64,000 nt of DNA. Origin: Spirochaetia bacterium (lineage in GTDB: Bacteria > Spirochaetota > Spirochaetia > Sphaerochaetales > Sphaerochaetaceae). The translations under genes and the position numbers were made by a program. A model generated the notes under the pieces. That model made no database searches and had not been told where the DNA came from. It saw only the letters and a program-made list of their open reading frames with translations. Each line of letters opens with the position of its first letter. Positions within the stretch are counted from its first letter, which is position 1. Of this stretch, positions 25,490 to 34,856 are shown one piece after another. The stretch is from assembly GCA_022482625.1 (NCBI GenBank), contig JAKVOU010000001.1, forward strand, positions 1,784,784 to 1,848,783, written 5' to 3'.

Positions 25490-26581
25490 TTACAGACCAA
25501 GTTGCTCCTTGGTATAATAACCGGAGTCAACAAGCAATTGCTGATAATTGTCTATGGATGCATAAACAGGAGTGCACAGATATGTCGGAATGATACCAGA
25601 ACCGTTATCATAGCTCTTGGTATCATTGATTTCAGGCTGTCCGCCCTTCATGAGGGCATCGACCATTGTCACGACCTTGCTGGCAAGTGTCCTTGTATCC
25701 TTGAACACACTCATGGACTGTTCGCCCTTGATCATGTTCTTGACAGAAGTCACATCGCAGTCCTGACCGGTAAGGAACGGGAAGTTATCCTTTGTATATC
25801 CGGCATCGACCAAAGCATTGGATATACCCTGGGCAACACTGTCATTTGAAGAAAGGACAGCATCAAGCTTCTGGGCATTCGGACCATACCCACAGCTGGT
25901 AATCAGATTTTCCATTCTCTGCTGTGCTGATTCAGTGCTCCAGTTCGGAGTTGAACATTGTTCTTTACCTGTCTGTCCGGACAAGCAGACAATCTTTCCA
26001 CTGTCAAGATATGGCTTCAGGATAGACATAGCACCGCCCCAGAAGTAGACACAGTTGTTGTCATCAGGAGCACCGGTGAAGAATTCCATATAGGCAGGAG
26101 TCGTACGGTTGTCAAGGTCAAGCTTGTCTTTCAGGAACTGTCCCTGGATGACTCCGACACCGTAATTATCGAACGTTGCATAATATGAAACAGCATCACT
26201 GTTCATGATCAGCCTATCATAGGCAATGACAGGAATATTCTTTTCCTTGGCGCCCTTGAGTACTTCTGTCAAGGCAGATCCATCAATTGATGCAATGACA
26301 AGAGCAGCATCATTGTTCATGATCATATTCTCAACCTGATTGACCTGTGTCGGAATATCATTGTCACCAGCATACTGAAGGTCAACTGCATAGCCAGCCG
26401 CTTCAAGTTCTTTCTTCATGTTGGCTCCATCCTGATTCCACCTTTGCAAGCTTTTGGTCGGCATAGAAACACCGATACGCTTCTTTGCAGCACCGGAAGC
26501 AGCCTGTTCAGTTCCCCCCTGGGCAAACAGAAGAGTCCCTGCAGCAATGCCAAACAAAGCAACCATTAGGATTTTTTTCAT
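25490..26581 (-). CDS. Sugar ABC transporter substrate-binding protein, XylF class
   Basis: A 363-residue periplasmic binding protein of the CUT2 type. The signal peptide (KKILMVALFGIAAGTLLFAQG) would be cut after LFA. The mature part begins KKRIGVSMPTKSLQRWNQDG, the characteristic start of xylose-binding proteins. IASIDGSALTEVLKGAKEKNIPVIAYDRLI and AVLSSNDSVAQGISNAL line the sugar cleft. Two adjacent ATGs exist; the second (26581) has the better distance to GGAGG. Xylose is the likely ligand by sequence type, not proven. Confidence 0.9.
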   Translation of the reverse strand: MKKILMVALFGIAAGTLLFAQGGTEQAASGAAKKRIGVSMPTKSLQRWNQDGANMKKELEAAGYAVDLQYAGDNDIPTQVNQVENMIMNNDAALVIASIDGSALTEVLKGAKEKNIPVIAYDRLIMNSDAVSYYATFDNYGVGVIQGQFLKDKLDLDNRTTPAYMEFFTGAPDDNNCVYFWGGAMSILKPYLDSGKIVCLSGQTGKEQCSTPNWSTESAQQRMENLITSCGYGPNAQKLDAVLSSNDSVAQGISNALVDAGYTKDNFPFLTGQDCDVTSVKNMIKGEQSMSVFKDTRTLASKVVTMVDALMKGGQPEINDTKSYDNGSGIIPTYLCTPVYASIDNYQQLLVDSGYYTKEQLGL

Positions 26582-26584
26582 CAT

Positions 26585-27218
26585 TATCCTCCTTTTGGAT
26601 ATATAGGTATCTACTGCACCACAGCTCCTAACATGCCATGATGCGTATACGCAAAAAATATATGTGTCCGAGCACGAAAATTATCATAAACATCAGCTTC
26701 AATCGGTCTCCCCCCAAAACCAATCCTTTTTAGGACATCAGTTCCTAAACATAAAATTCAAGGGAAAATTAAACTTGCCGACCCTATGAAACATTATATA
26801 CTACAGACAGATTCCGAACATCGGAAGGGCACCCCGCCTCCCGATATGCTTTTCCAACTCACCGATGCAATAGAAGCCATTTCTTTGCAACTGCATCGGA
26901 AAACTGCCCTCCCTTCGCCCCGAAATCACATGAACCGAATATGGATACATTCCATATAATGTAAGTTTCTCTCAGAATTTTGTTCCCGTACATTCAAAAT
27001 TTTATGATATTTCTTAATATTTTTTCGATTTTGCCTTTCTGCACTCCTCTAGACTATGGATAGATGTAAAAAACATCACGGAAAATTATTCTTTACCAAA
27101 CACAGGAACAGCAAGCAACATTCCCTGATACCATGCTATCGAAAAACCCACATAGATCTGCAAGCAATAAGATTTTCCTTTATATAAAGGGAAAAATGAC
27201 TTATACTTTTCACATCAT
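26585..27218. other. Long non-coding region with three hairpins
   Basis: There is no gene in 630 bases between the divergent sugar-binding-protein and symporter genes. Three inverted repeats stand out: TTTAGGA/TCCTAAA near 26729-26747, ATCGG/CCGAT around 26820-26845 and CCGATGCA/TGCATCGG at 26862-26869 and 26892-26899. The rest is AT-rich promoter-like sequence. It may hold the long 5' leader of the binding-protein gene or a small RNA. Confidence 0.5.
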
Positions 27219-27230
27219 AAGGAGGTCATT

Positions 27231-28520
27231 TTGCACATAAAAAACAAAGTGTTAAAATGGTATTTTACTACTAACTTATTGTATCGGATTCTTGCCGGAA
27301 TGATTATAGGTGCCATATTGGGACTTATCTTCGGACAGCACATTCTTTGGATAGCTCCCTTTGGTTCCCTATTTGTCAGACTGCTGAAGATGATCGTCAT
27401 GCCGATCATCATCTCAACTCTGATTTGTGGTGCAGCATCAATCAGCCCAGCTACCTTAGGCAAAGTCGGTATCCGCATTGTTCTGATTTATCTGCTTACT
27501 TCCGCTTTTGCAGTATTCATCGGCCTTCTCTCCGGTGTCATATTCCATCCCAGCGCAGACTTGAATGGTTTTGCATTGGCTTCCGTAGCAGGCAAGCAGG
27601 CAGCTTCTGTTTCTCTTTCCGATACTTTGCTTGGCATCGTCCCGACGAATGTCTTCTCATCCATCGTACAGTCTCAGGTATTGCCTGTCATATTCTTTTC
27701 AATTCTCTTCGGGCTAGGGATTTCCTATCTCACTACAAGCAAAGATGAAAAGATCAAGAAATCCGGTGATACAATGCTCAGTTTCTTCAACGGAGTTTCT
27801 CAAGTCATGACAAACATGGTAGGAGGCATCATGCAATACGCTCCTATAGGTGTGCTTGCCCTGATTGCCGAAGTATTCGCAAAACAAGGTGCAAAGATCG
27901 TCGGTTCCCTTGGTATGGTCACCGTTGCATGCTTCAGCGGCTATCTGCTTCAGATCCTGTTGGTCTATGTAGGAATGATCACGCTCTTTGGTCTCAATCC
28001 ACGCAAATTCTGGCATGAAGCAAAGAACCCGTTTGTAACAGGATTAGGTACCCGTTCTTCCTATGGCACACTTCCCGTAACCATGCAAGCAGCAGAAAAC
28101 TTAGGCGTTTCAAAAGATATCTATAGTTTTTCTCTTCCTCTTGGAGCTACGATCAACATGGATGGTACTGCAATCTATCAAGGAGTCTGTGCCACTTTCA
28201 TTTGTCTGACGGCAACAGGAGCTCCTCTTACACCAACCCAGATGGGTATCGTCATCCTGACAGCTACCCTCATGTCCATCGGGACAGCAGGAGTTCCCGG
28301 TGCAGGAGCACTGATGCTTCTGATGGTTCTTGATTCAATCGGATTGAAAGTTGAAGCAGGTACGGCAGTTGCCGCTGCTTATGCAATGATTCTCGGGATT
28401 GATGCCATATTGGATATGGGACGTACAGCATTGAATGTCACAGGAGATCTGGCTTCCACTTCATGCGTAGCAAAATCTCTGGGACAAATTGACGAAAAGA
28501 AATTCAATAAAATCAAATAA
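27231..28520 (+). CDS. Dicarboxylate/amino-acid:cation symporter (SDF family)
   Basis: A 429-residue inner-membrane protein of the DAACS family (GltP/DctA type). It starts with TTG, supported by AAGGAGG five bases before. The conserved TRSSYGTLPVTMQAAENLGV loop is the family's serine-rich re-entrant loop, and ATINMDGTAIYQGVCATF carries the NMDGT motif for cation and substrate binding. It imports glutamate, aspartate or C4-dicarboxylates with Na+ or H+. A strong terminator follows, so it forms a one-gene transcript. Confidence 0.92.
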   Translation: MHIKNKVLKWYFTTNLLYRILAGMIIGAILGLIFGQHILWIAPFGSLFVRLLKMIVMPIIISTLICGAASISPATLGKVGIRIVLIYLLTSAFAVFIGLLSGVIFHPSADLNGFALASVAGKQAASVSLSDTLLGIVPTNVFSSIVQSQVLPVIFFSILFGLGISYLTTSKDEKIKKSGDTMLSFFNGVSQVMTNMVGGIMQYAPIGVLALIAEVFAKQGAKIVGSLGMVTVACFSGYLLQILLVYVGMITLFGLNPRKFWHEAKNPFVTGLGTRSSYGTLPVTMQAAENLGVSKDIYSFSLPLGATINMDGTAIYQGVCATFICLTATGAPLTPTQMGIVILTATLMSIGTAGVPGAGALMLLMVLDSIGLKVEAGTAVAAAYAMILGIDAILDMGRTALNVTGDLASTSCVAKSLGQIDEKKFNKIK

Positions 28521-28537
28521 TTTGTCAACCTAAAGGC

Positions 28538-28578
28538 AACAGGTTCTTTTTCATCTTGGAAAGGAGCCTGTTTTTTTT
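28538..28578 (+). terminator. Intrinsic terminator after the symporter
   Basis: AACAGG and the bases after it (28538-28550) pair with GGAGCCTGTT (28563-28572), followed by eight T. Confidence 0.8.
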
Positions 28579-28730
28579 CCCTTCAAGCCGTTTCGCTACG
28601 TTTTCTCCAGGCTTATGTTTTCGATTTATTTGCTGTCACCGACATTGGGTCTACATTTGAAACAAATTGAACTTGCCTAAGGAAGAGGAATTGCACGATA
28701 TTTTTCGAAAACAAAAAGTTTCTGCAAATA

Positions 28731-28966
28731 TTGCAACTTCAATGCAACTTTATATAAAAATTATCAACATTGTATAAAGTTTAGCAAAATATCGTCTTAT
28801 ACGTTGCAAAATCTAAAAATTGAAATAATTATCGCAATAATACAAATTAATATATACTTTTTTCATACTTTCTTCACATTTATCTGATTTTTCATTGGTA
28901 ATATTTGCAAAAATAAAAAATTATTTTGCAATATAATGAAATATGAGTTAAAATATTGCAAAACAC
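28731..28966 (+). promoter_or_regulatory. TTGCAA-rich operator/promoter region of the second CUT1 operon
   Basis: The 6-mer TTGCAA occurs at 28731, 28804, 28905, 28926 and 28956. The last two lie in an 11-bp inverted repeat, TTTTGCAATAT (28924-28934) and ATATTGCAAAA (28953-28963). Between them a promoter fits: TTGCAA as -35 (28926-28931), 17 bases, TAAAAT as -10 (28949-28954). The repeat therefore straddles the core promoter, as expected for a repressor of the LacI kind or similar. Confidence 0.65.
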
Positions 28967-28979
28967 AAGGAGGACCAAA

Positions 28980-30257
28980 ATGAAAAAGGTATTCAGTTTG
29001 GTTATGATCGGAATTCTTGCTGCTTCTGCCGTGTTTGCCCAAGGTAGCGGTGAAGGGCAGTCAGGAGCAAAAAAAGTAAAATTGACTATTGCGGGAAGGG
29101 ACGGTGCCTATGGAGATGCCATGCAGATTGCAGTCAATGACTATATGGCACAACATCCGAATGTTGATATCGAACTGTTGAAACTTTCAGGCAGCAGCCT
29201 CTTCGAGAAGACAGTCATTGATATCAAGACCCAGACAGGAACATACGACATCATATTGATTGATGATACCAACGTCACACAATTCCAGAAATCAGGCTGG
29301 TTGGTCGATTTGGACAACTTGTATAAAGAAGAAGGAAAGACTGTGGATTCTGACCTGATTCCATCCACAGTAAAACTGGGACGTTATCCATATGCGGACA
29401 ATGGTACACTCTTTGCCATGCCGATCGTAGGAAATGTTGAACTGTTCGCCTACAGAAAGGACCTGATGGCAAAATATGGTTATGAGAACCCAACGACCTA
29501 TTCACAGATTCTGGAAGCCGTGAAAAAAATTGATGCAGGAGAAAAGGGTGTGGACGGAGTTGTCTTCAGAGGAGTCAAAGGCAATCCGATCGTAACAGGT
29601 TTCCTCCCAATATTCTGGGCTTTCGGCGGGCATGTACTTGATGCAGATGGAAACGTCACATTTGACTCACCGCAAGCACGTGCAGCAATGAACTATTTCC
29701 TTGAATTGGCAAAATATGCACCGGAAGGTGTATCCATGTACCAGTCTACACAAGTCAAGGATGCTATCTATGCCGGCACAGCTGCAGTAGCTACTGAAGT
29801 ATGGCCCGGTTGGATCGGAGAACTTGAGAATCCTGAAAAGTCCAAGGTTGTCGGAAAGGTAGCAGTCGTAAAAAGCCCAGGAGAAAAAGTCAATGCATCA
29901 TCCATGCTTGGCGTTTGGCTTGCCGCAATCCCTACGACTTCCCAACATCAGAAAGCAGCTTTCGATTTCCTGCAGTTCCTGACAAGCAAGGACATGCAGT
30001 CAAAGATGTCTCTTGAAACAGGTGTACCGCCTACAAGGGTTTCTGTATTCAAGGAAGAAGCACAACAGGCCAAGTATCCTTGGTACACTGCTCAGTTGGA
30101 TGCACTTGAAAATGGTGTTGCAAGACCAAGATCGGTAAAATGGAAGGAAATTGAAGACCAATTGGGTACAGTCCTTCAGGAAGCAATCCTCGGCAACTAT
30201 GATGCGAAGCAAGCTGTTGCTGAAGCCACAAAGGACATAAAGTCAGTATTGGAATAG
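28980..30257 (+). CDS. Sugar ABC transporter substrate-binding protein (CUT1 type)
   Basis: A 425-residue periplasmic protein starting at ATG 28980 (MKKVFSL), behind AAGGAGG. The signal peptide ends near VFA/QGSGEG. The mature protein starts KKVKLTIAGRDGAYGDAMQIAV, then IDIKTQTGTYDIILIDDTNVTQF and AAVATEVWPGWIGELENPEKS, as in family 1 solute-binding proteins. It differs strongly from the binding protein at 7.9 kb, so it likely takes another sugar. Two permease genes follow. Expression should be controlled by the TTGCAA repeats upstream. Confidence 0.9.
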   Translation: MKKVFSLVMIGILAASAVFAQGSGEGQSGAKKVKLTIAGRDGAYGDAMQIAVNDYMAQHPNVDIELLKLSGSSLFEKTVIDIKTQTGTYDIILIDDTNVTQFQKSGWLVDLDNLYKEEGKTVDSDLIPSTVKLGRYPYADNGTLFAMPIVGNVELFAYRKDLMAKYGYENPTTYSQILEAVKKIDAGEKGVDGVVFRGVKGNPIVTGFLPIFWAFGGHVLDADGNVTFDSPQARAAMNYFLELAKYAPEGVSMYQSTQVKDAIYAGTAAVATEVWPGWIGELENPEKSKVVGKVAVVKSPGEKVNASSMLGVWLAAIPTTSQHQKAAFDFLQFLTSKDMQSKMSLETGVPPTRVSVFKEEAQQAKYPWYTAQLDALENGVARPRSVKWKEIEDQLGTVLQEAILGNYDAKQAVAEATKDIKSVLE

Positions 30258-30277
30258 ACTGAAAATTTACTTTTCAG

Positions 30278-30304
30278 GACAGGATACATATAGGTATCCT
30301 GTCC
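30278..30304 (+). repeat. Perfect hairpin between binding-protein and permease genes
   Basis: GGACAGGATAC (30278-30288) and GTATCCTGTCC (30294-30304) form an 11-bp stem 21 bases after the binding-protein stop. There is no T-run, so an mRNA-stabilising or pausing hairpin is more likely than a full terminator. Confidence 0.7.
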
Positions 30305-30344
30305 TATATTGTCAATATTGACGTAACAAAAGGACCATATACCG

Positions 30345-31223
30345 ATGAAACAACTCAATTCACGAAGGGACAGTTCTGCATTTTTCTATTGGCTCATGCT
30401 CCCTACCGTACTCGTCATTGCGATACTTACCATCTATCCATTGATCAGAGTATTTACTTTGTCTTTCTACAAATATAACTTCATAAGTGATACACCGACT
30501 TACATCGGTACAAAGAACTATGCAACCATTACCCATGACGCACTTTTCTGGCAATCATTGAAAAACACACTTGTATTTTCCATGCTTGCAACATTTTTTG
30601 AAGTATTTTTCGGAACCGTACTGGCAATTGTCTTCCAGCGGAAATTCAAACATAAGCAATTGTTCATGACATTGATCATATTTCCCATGATGCTTTCTAC
30701 AATGGTCATCTGTGCCATCTGGCGCGTCATGTACCACTACGATATCGGTCTTTTCAACTATCTGCTTACCGCTCTTAGCATGCAAAAAGTCGGCTGGCTG
30801 ATTTCTCCTGACCAAGCACTTTACTCAATTGTCTATGTAGATATCTGGCAATGGACACCTTTCTGTTTTTTATTGGCGCAGGCAGCCATGTCTTCGATTG
30901 ACGAATATCTCTATGAAGCAGCTGCAATAGATGGGGCAACCTTTTCCCAAAGTTTAAGGAAAATAACCCTTCCGCTCATAAGGCCACAGATATATCTGCT
31001 GATTACATTGAGAATCATCGATACATTCAAGCTCTACGGCAAGGTGTATGCATTGACTATGGGAGGCCCAGGCAATGCAACTGAGACACTGTCTTTCTAC
31101 ATTTATAGGGAAGGTTTTTCCTATTTCAACCTTGGACGCTCTTCCACTGCGTCTATACTGACGCTCGTCATCGTCAGCCTTATCGCAAGCCTGTCAGTCA
31201 GACAGTCATTGAAGGACATCTAA
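30345..31223 (+). CDS. Sugar ABC transporter permease (UgpA/MalF type)
   Basis: A 292-residue inner-membrane protein with six hydrophobic segments. The EAA loop reads YEAAAIDGATFSQSLRKITLPLIRP. Together with the next gene, which begins one base after its stop codon, it forms the transmembrane channel for the binding protein at 29.0 kb. The operon has no ATPase gene. Confidence 0.9.
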   Translation: MKQLNSRRDSSAFFYWLMLPTVLVIAILTIYPLIRVFTLSFYKYNFISDTPTYIGTKNYATITHDALFWQSLKNTLVFSMLATFFEVFFGTVLAIVFQRKFKHKQLFMTLIIFPMMLSTMVICAIWRVMYHYDIGLFNYLLTALSMQKVGWLISPDQALYSIVYVDIWQWTPFCFLLAQAAMSSIDEYLYEAAAIDGATFSQSLRKITLPLIRPQIYLLITLRIIDTFKLYGKVYALTMGGPGNATETLSFYIYREGFSYFNLGRSSTASILTLVIVSLIASLSVRQSLKDI

Positions 31224-31224
31224 G

Positions 31225-32058
31225 ATGCAGAACCATTATTCCAAGACATCAACAATCCTATTCAGGGTACTTGTATGCATATTGCTTGTCATAACGCTGT
31301 TCCCGATCTATTGGATCATCAACACCTCGTTCAAGGGATCTTTGGAAGTGGTATCACCTATACCGACATTTTTCCCTCATAAACCGACATTGGAAAATTT
31401 TACAAATGTGCTTACTTCGGGATTCTGGGGAAATCTGCTCAATTCACTGATCGTTACCGTCTGTGCAACGCTGCTTTCACTTGTCCTTGCCTACTGCAGT
31501 TCCTATGCACTGGTCAGGCATAATTTTCCCCTGAAATTCAATCTTGTATTCCTCATCTGGATACTCATCGTCAAGGTACTCCCACCTGTCGTACTTGCGA
31601 TACCGCTCTATATGATGCTCAACTTCTTCAAGCTGATCAATCATCTCAGCGCATTGATCATAGTATACCAAGTCTACACCTTGCCATACTGCATCTGGAT
31701 GATCTTTGGATTCCTCAAGGCAGTACCCAAGGAATATGAGGAAGCTGCCCTGATCGACGGAGCAAGCAGAAGCTACATACTCTTCAGGATCGTCATGCCT
31801 TTGGTCCGGGCCGGCTTGATCGCAACTTCCATATTTGCCGCAATCACAGCCTGGGATGAATTCCTGTTTGCCTTGCTGTTCATCAGGACACCGGCAAAGC
31901 TGACACTGCCATTGGTCATAGTCAACTATATCGGAGAGTATGAAACACTCTGGGGCGAACTCATGGCGATCGGCTTGTTCACGGCAATTCCTATGCTTCT
32001 GTTTACGAACTTCGTGTATAAATACTACACCCAGGGATTTTCGATGAACCTGAAGTAA
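31225..32058 (+). CDS. Sugar ABC transporter permease (UgpE/MalG type)
   Basis: A 277-residue inner-membrane protein with six hydrophobic segments and the EAA loop EYEEAALIDGASRSYILFRI, followed by VMPLVRAG. It is the last gene of the operon and ends in the typical YYTQGFSMNLK. A terminator hairpin follows closely. Confidence 0.9.
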   Translation: MQNHYSKTSTILFRVLVCILLVITLFPIYWIINTSFKGSLEVVSPIPTFFPHKPTLENFTNVLTSGFWGNLLNSLIVTVCATLLSLVLAYCSSYALVRHNFPLKFNLVFLIWILIVKVLPPVVLAIPLYMMLNFFKLINHLSALIIVYQVYTLPYCIWMIFGFLKAVPKEYEEAALIDGASRSYILFRIVMPLVRAGLIATSIFAAITAWDEFLFALLFIRTPAKLTLPLVIVNYIGEYETLWGELMAIGLFTAIPMLLFTNFVYKYYTQGFSMNLK

Positions 32059-32065
32059 AGATTTC

Positions 32066-32093
32066 CGGCAGGTTGCCTTGCCTCAACCTGCCG
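32066..32093. terminator. Hairpin between the CUT1 operon and the ABC exporter
   Basis: CGGCAGGTTG (32066-32075) pairs perfectly with CAACCTGCCG (32084-32093). It lies between convergent genes and is followed by a moderately T-rich stretch. Confidence 0.7.
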
Positions 32094-32101
32094 ATGATTT
32101 C

Positions 32102-33814
32102 TTACAACTTCTGAGCCCTGTACAACCGTGCATAGACACCGTCTTGCGCAAGAAGCTGCTCATGATTACCACTTTCTACGATCTGTCCGTTTTCCAAGGC
32201 AAGTATCCTGTCAGCATCCCTGACCGTAGAAAGCCTATGCGCAATGACAAGGGAAGTCCTGCCTTTTGAAAGCTTCTTGAAGGCATCGGTGATCAATTGC
32301 TCGCTCTGAGAATCAAGGGAACTGGTTGCCTCATCAAATACCAGAATCGGAGGATTCTTGAGAAAGACCCTGGCTATGGATAATCTCTGCTTCTGCCCAC
32401 CTGAAAGACGCGTACCCTTTTCACCTACCTGAGTATCGAGACCGGCAGGAAGCGAATGTACGAACTCATCAAGGTTGGCAGCTTTCAAAGCTTCCCAGAG
32501 TTCTTCTTCAGAGGCATCCAGCCTTCCATACAACAGGTTCTCCCTTATTGAGGCATCAAAAAGAAAAATGTCCTGGCGTACAAAGCCAATGGAATTTCTC
32601 AGAGTTACCTGTGTTACATCGGCAATATTCTGTCCATCAATGCTGATGGAACCTTCCTGAGGTTCGTAAAAACGTGGCAACAGTGAAGCAAGAGTCGTCT
32701 TACCTGCACCAGATTCACCCACCAAGGCAATGCTTTCACCTCCCTTGATGGAAAAGGTAAGATCCTTTAATACGACTTCACCATCTTCATAGGAAAAGGA
32801 TACATGATCATAACAGATATTACCTTGTGTAACGACCAGGGGTCTTGCCTCTGGGCTGTCGCTGATCGTAGGCTTGACATCCATGACTTCCTCAAACCTT
32901 TCAAAAGCAACAATGCCTTGCTGCAGTTGCTCTGTAAAGTTGATAAGCCGGTCAATCGGTGGCAGAATGACCGCAATATACAGGATGAAGGTCAACAAAT
33001 CGTAGGACTCCAGCAATCCCTTATACATAAGGATAGCACCACCGGCAATAGGGAAAAGATAGCAGAGATTACGAAGCAAGCCCATTACTGCATGATAACT
33101 GGCCATTGCACAATACTGCTGGCTCTTGCTTTTCTTAAGCGTACCATTGACTGTATCAAACTGTCCCTGCTGAAACTGTTCCCGGGAAAAGGATTTTACT
33201 TCACGGATACCTTGGATTCCGTTCTCAACGGCACTGTTTACTTCTGCAACAGTCCTGCGGACTTCCATGAAACGACCTTTCAAGCGCAATCCCCATCGGA
33301 CTCCATAAATTACCAGGAAGGGAAAAGGGATCATGGTAACCAATGTCAGCCGCCAATTGTAGGAAAACATTACGGCAAAAGCCCCGATAAGAGTTACTGC
33401 ACTCATGATCAGATCCTCAGGACAATGATGAGCAGTTTCCGTTATGTCAAAAAGGTCGTTGGTCATCCTACTCATCAAGTGCCCGGTCTTTGACTTATCA
33501 AAAAACTCAAAGGGCAACTGCTGGAGATGGGCAAACAGATCATGTCGCATATCAGTTTCCATGCCTACACCAAGGATATGCCCCCATCTGACACGGATAT
33601 ACTCACTGACATATTGCACCAGATAGACTGCAAGCAAAGCAAGCAATGTCCAGACCAACGGCATCCAAAGTTTCTGAGGGATATAGACCTTCAGGAGCGT
33701 CCTCGTCAATACGGGGAAAAGAACAGATAATCCGGCATAGATGAGGGCTGCTACCGTATCAAGTATGAACAAACCCTTATAGGGTTTGTAATATGATAGA
33801 AATCTTTTCAACAT
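32102..33814 (-). CDS. ABC exporter, fused membrane and ATPase domains
   Basis: A 570-residue half-transporter of the MsbA/LmrA type that works as a homodimer. Six membrane helices occupy residues ~15-300. The ATPase domain has Walker A GESGAGKTTL near residue 365, Q-loop GFVRQDIFLFDASIRENL, signature LSGGQKQRLSIARVFL and Walker B ILVFDEATSSLD, followed by the H-loop IAHRLSTVRDAD. It exports lipid, drug or peptide; the substrate cannot be told from sequence. It appears as a single gene with no partner half-transporter. Confidence 0.92.
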   Translation of the reverse strand: MLKRFLSYYKPYKGLFILDTVAALIYAGLSVLFPVLTRTLLKVYIPQKLWMPLVWTLLALLAVYLVQYVSEYIRVRWGHILGVGMETDMRHDLFAHLQQLPFEFFDKSKTGHLMSRMTNDLFDITETAHHCPEDLIMSAVTLIGAFAVMFSYNWRLTLVTMIPFPFLVIYGVRWGLRLKGRFMEVRRTVAEVNSAVENGIQGIREVKSFSREQFQQGQFDTVNGTLKKSKSQQYCAMASYHAVMGLLRNLCYLFPIAGGAILMYKGLLESYDLLTFILYIAVILPPIDRLINFTEQLQQGIVAFERFEEVMDVKPTISDSPEARPLVVTQGNICYDHVSFSYEDGEVVLKDLTFSIKGGESIALVGESGAGKTTLASLLPRFYEPQEGSISIDGQNIADVTQVTLRNSIGFVRQDIFLFDASIRENLLYGRLDASEEELWEALKAANLDEFVHSLPAGLDTQVGEKGTRLSGGQKQRLSIARVFLKNPPILVFDEATSSLDSQSEQLITDAFKKLSKGRTSLVIAHRLSTVRDADRILALENGQIVESGNHEQLLAQDGVYARLYRAQKL

Positions 33815-33972
33815 AATCTGAAACTAGCGTTTTTCCAAGGAGTTTTCAAGAAAGGAAACTATAAAAAAACAAGTTGTACAAATAAAATAAACAAATCGTA
33901 TACAATTAGCATCGATTGCATTTATAGTCGATATGGTCTATTATCCTTCCAAAAAGAAAAGAGCAATAGACA

Positions 33973-34824
33973 ATGAAAAGAATAGTTACCATACAGGATA
34001 TTTCAGGAATAGGCAAGTGTTCCCTTACTGTGGCACTCCCGATTATTTCAGCAATGGGCATCGAAACTTCAGTGTTACCGACAGCGGTACTTTCTACACA
34101 TACGGCCTTTGAAGGTTTTACCTTCAGAGACCTGACGGAGGACATAGAACCGATACTTTCCCATTGGAAAAAGTTAGATCTTCATTTTGATGCCATCTAT
34201 ACAGGCTATCTCGGTTCTCAGAAACAAATCGAACTCATGTCAACTATGTTTGATGCCTACAGGCAAAGTGGTTCACTCATATTTGTCGACCCCTGCATGG
34301 CAGACAACGGCAAGCTCTATCCCGGCTTTACAAAGGAGTTTACCATTGAAATGGCTAAGCTTTGCGGCAAAGCCGATATCATCGTTCCCAATATGACCGA
34401 AGCCTGTTATTTGCTGGATATTCCTTATCAAGAAAATGAATATGATGAAGCCTATGTAAAGAAACTGCTAAAGGGACTGGCAGCAAAAGGCACAAGAAAA
34501 GTTGCAATCAAGGGAATCACCTGCAAAGAAAACAAAATCGGCATCATGGCATATGATGCCCAGACAGACAGCTTTTCCAGTTATTACCATCAGAGACTTC
34601 CGCAGAATTTCCACGGGACAGGAGACATCTTTGCCAGCGTCTGTGTCGGTGCCATGATGAAAGGTATGGTATTCTCCCAAGCTCTGCAATTGGCCGCAGA
34701 TTTTGTCGTAGAATCCATCAAGAAAACTCTTGCAGACAAAGAAGCAAATTGGTATGGCGTAAATTTCGAAGAAGCTTTCCCTTATCTGCTGAAAAGACTT
34801 GAGGAAGACAACATAATTCCCTAA
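33973..34824 (+). CDS. pdxY: Pyridoxamine/pyridoxal kinase
   Basis: A 283-residue protein of the ribokinase-like superfamily. It begins RIVTIQDISGIGKCSLTVALPI, the characteristic start of PdxK/PdxY kinases, with VDPCMADNGKLY and the anion-hole/catalytic motif FHGTGDIFASV near residue 215. It phosphorylates vitamin B6 forms in the salvage of pyridoxal phosphate. It is transcribed alone from a very AT-rich upstream region. The gene symbol is by family similarity; PdxK is an equal alternative. Confidence 0.85.
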   Translation: MKRIVTIQDISGIGKCSLTVALPIISAMGIETSVLPTAVLSTHTAFEGFTFRDLTEDIEPILSHWKKLDLHFDAIYTGYLGSQKQIELMSTMFDAYRQSGSLIFVDPCMADNGKLYPGFTKEFTIEMAKLCGKADIIVPNMTEACYLLDIPYQENEYDEAYVKKLLKGLAAKGTRKVAIKGITCKENKIGIMAYDAQTDSFSSYYHQRLPQNFHGTGDIFASVCVGAMMKGMVFSQALQLAADFVVESIKKTLADKEANWYGVNFEEAFPYLLKRLEEDNIIP

Positions 34825-34856
34825 AAAACAAGACACCAAAAACTTTTCATACAGCA

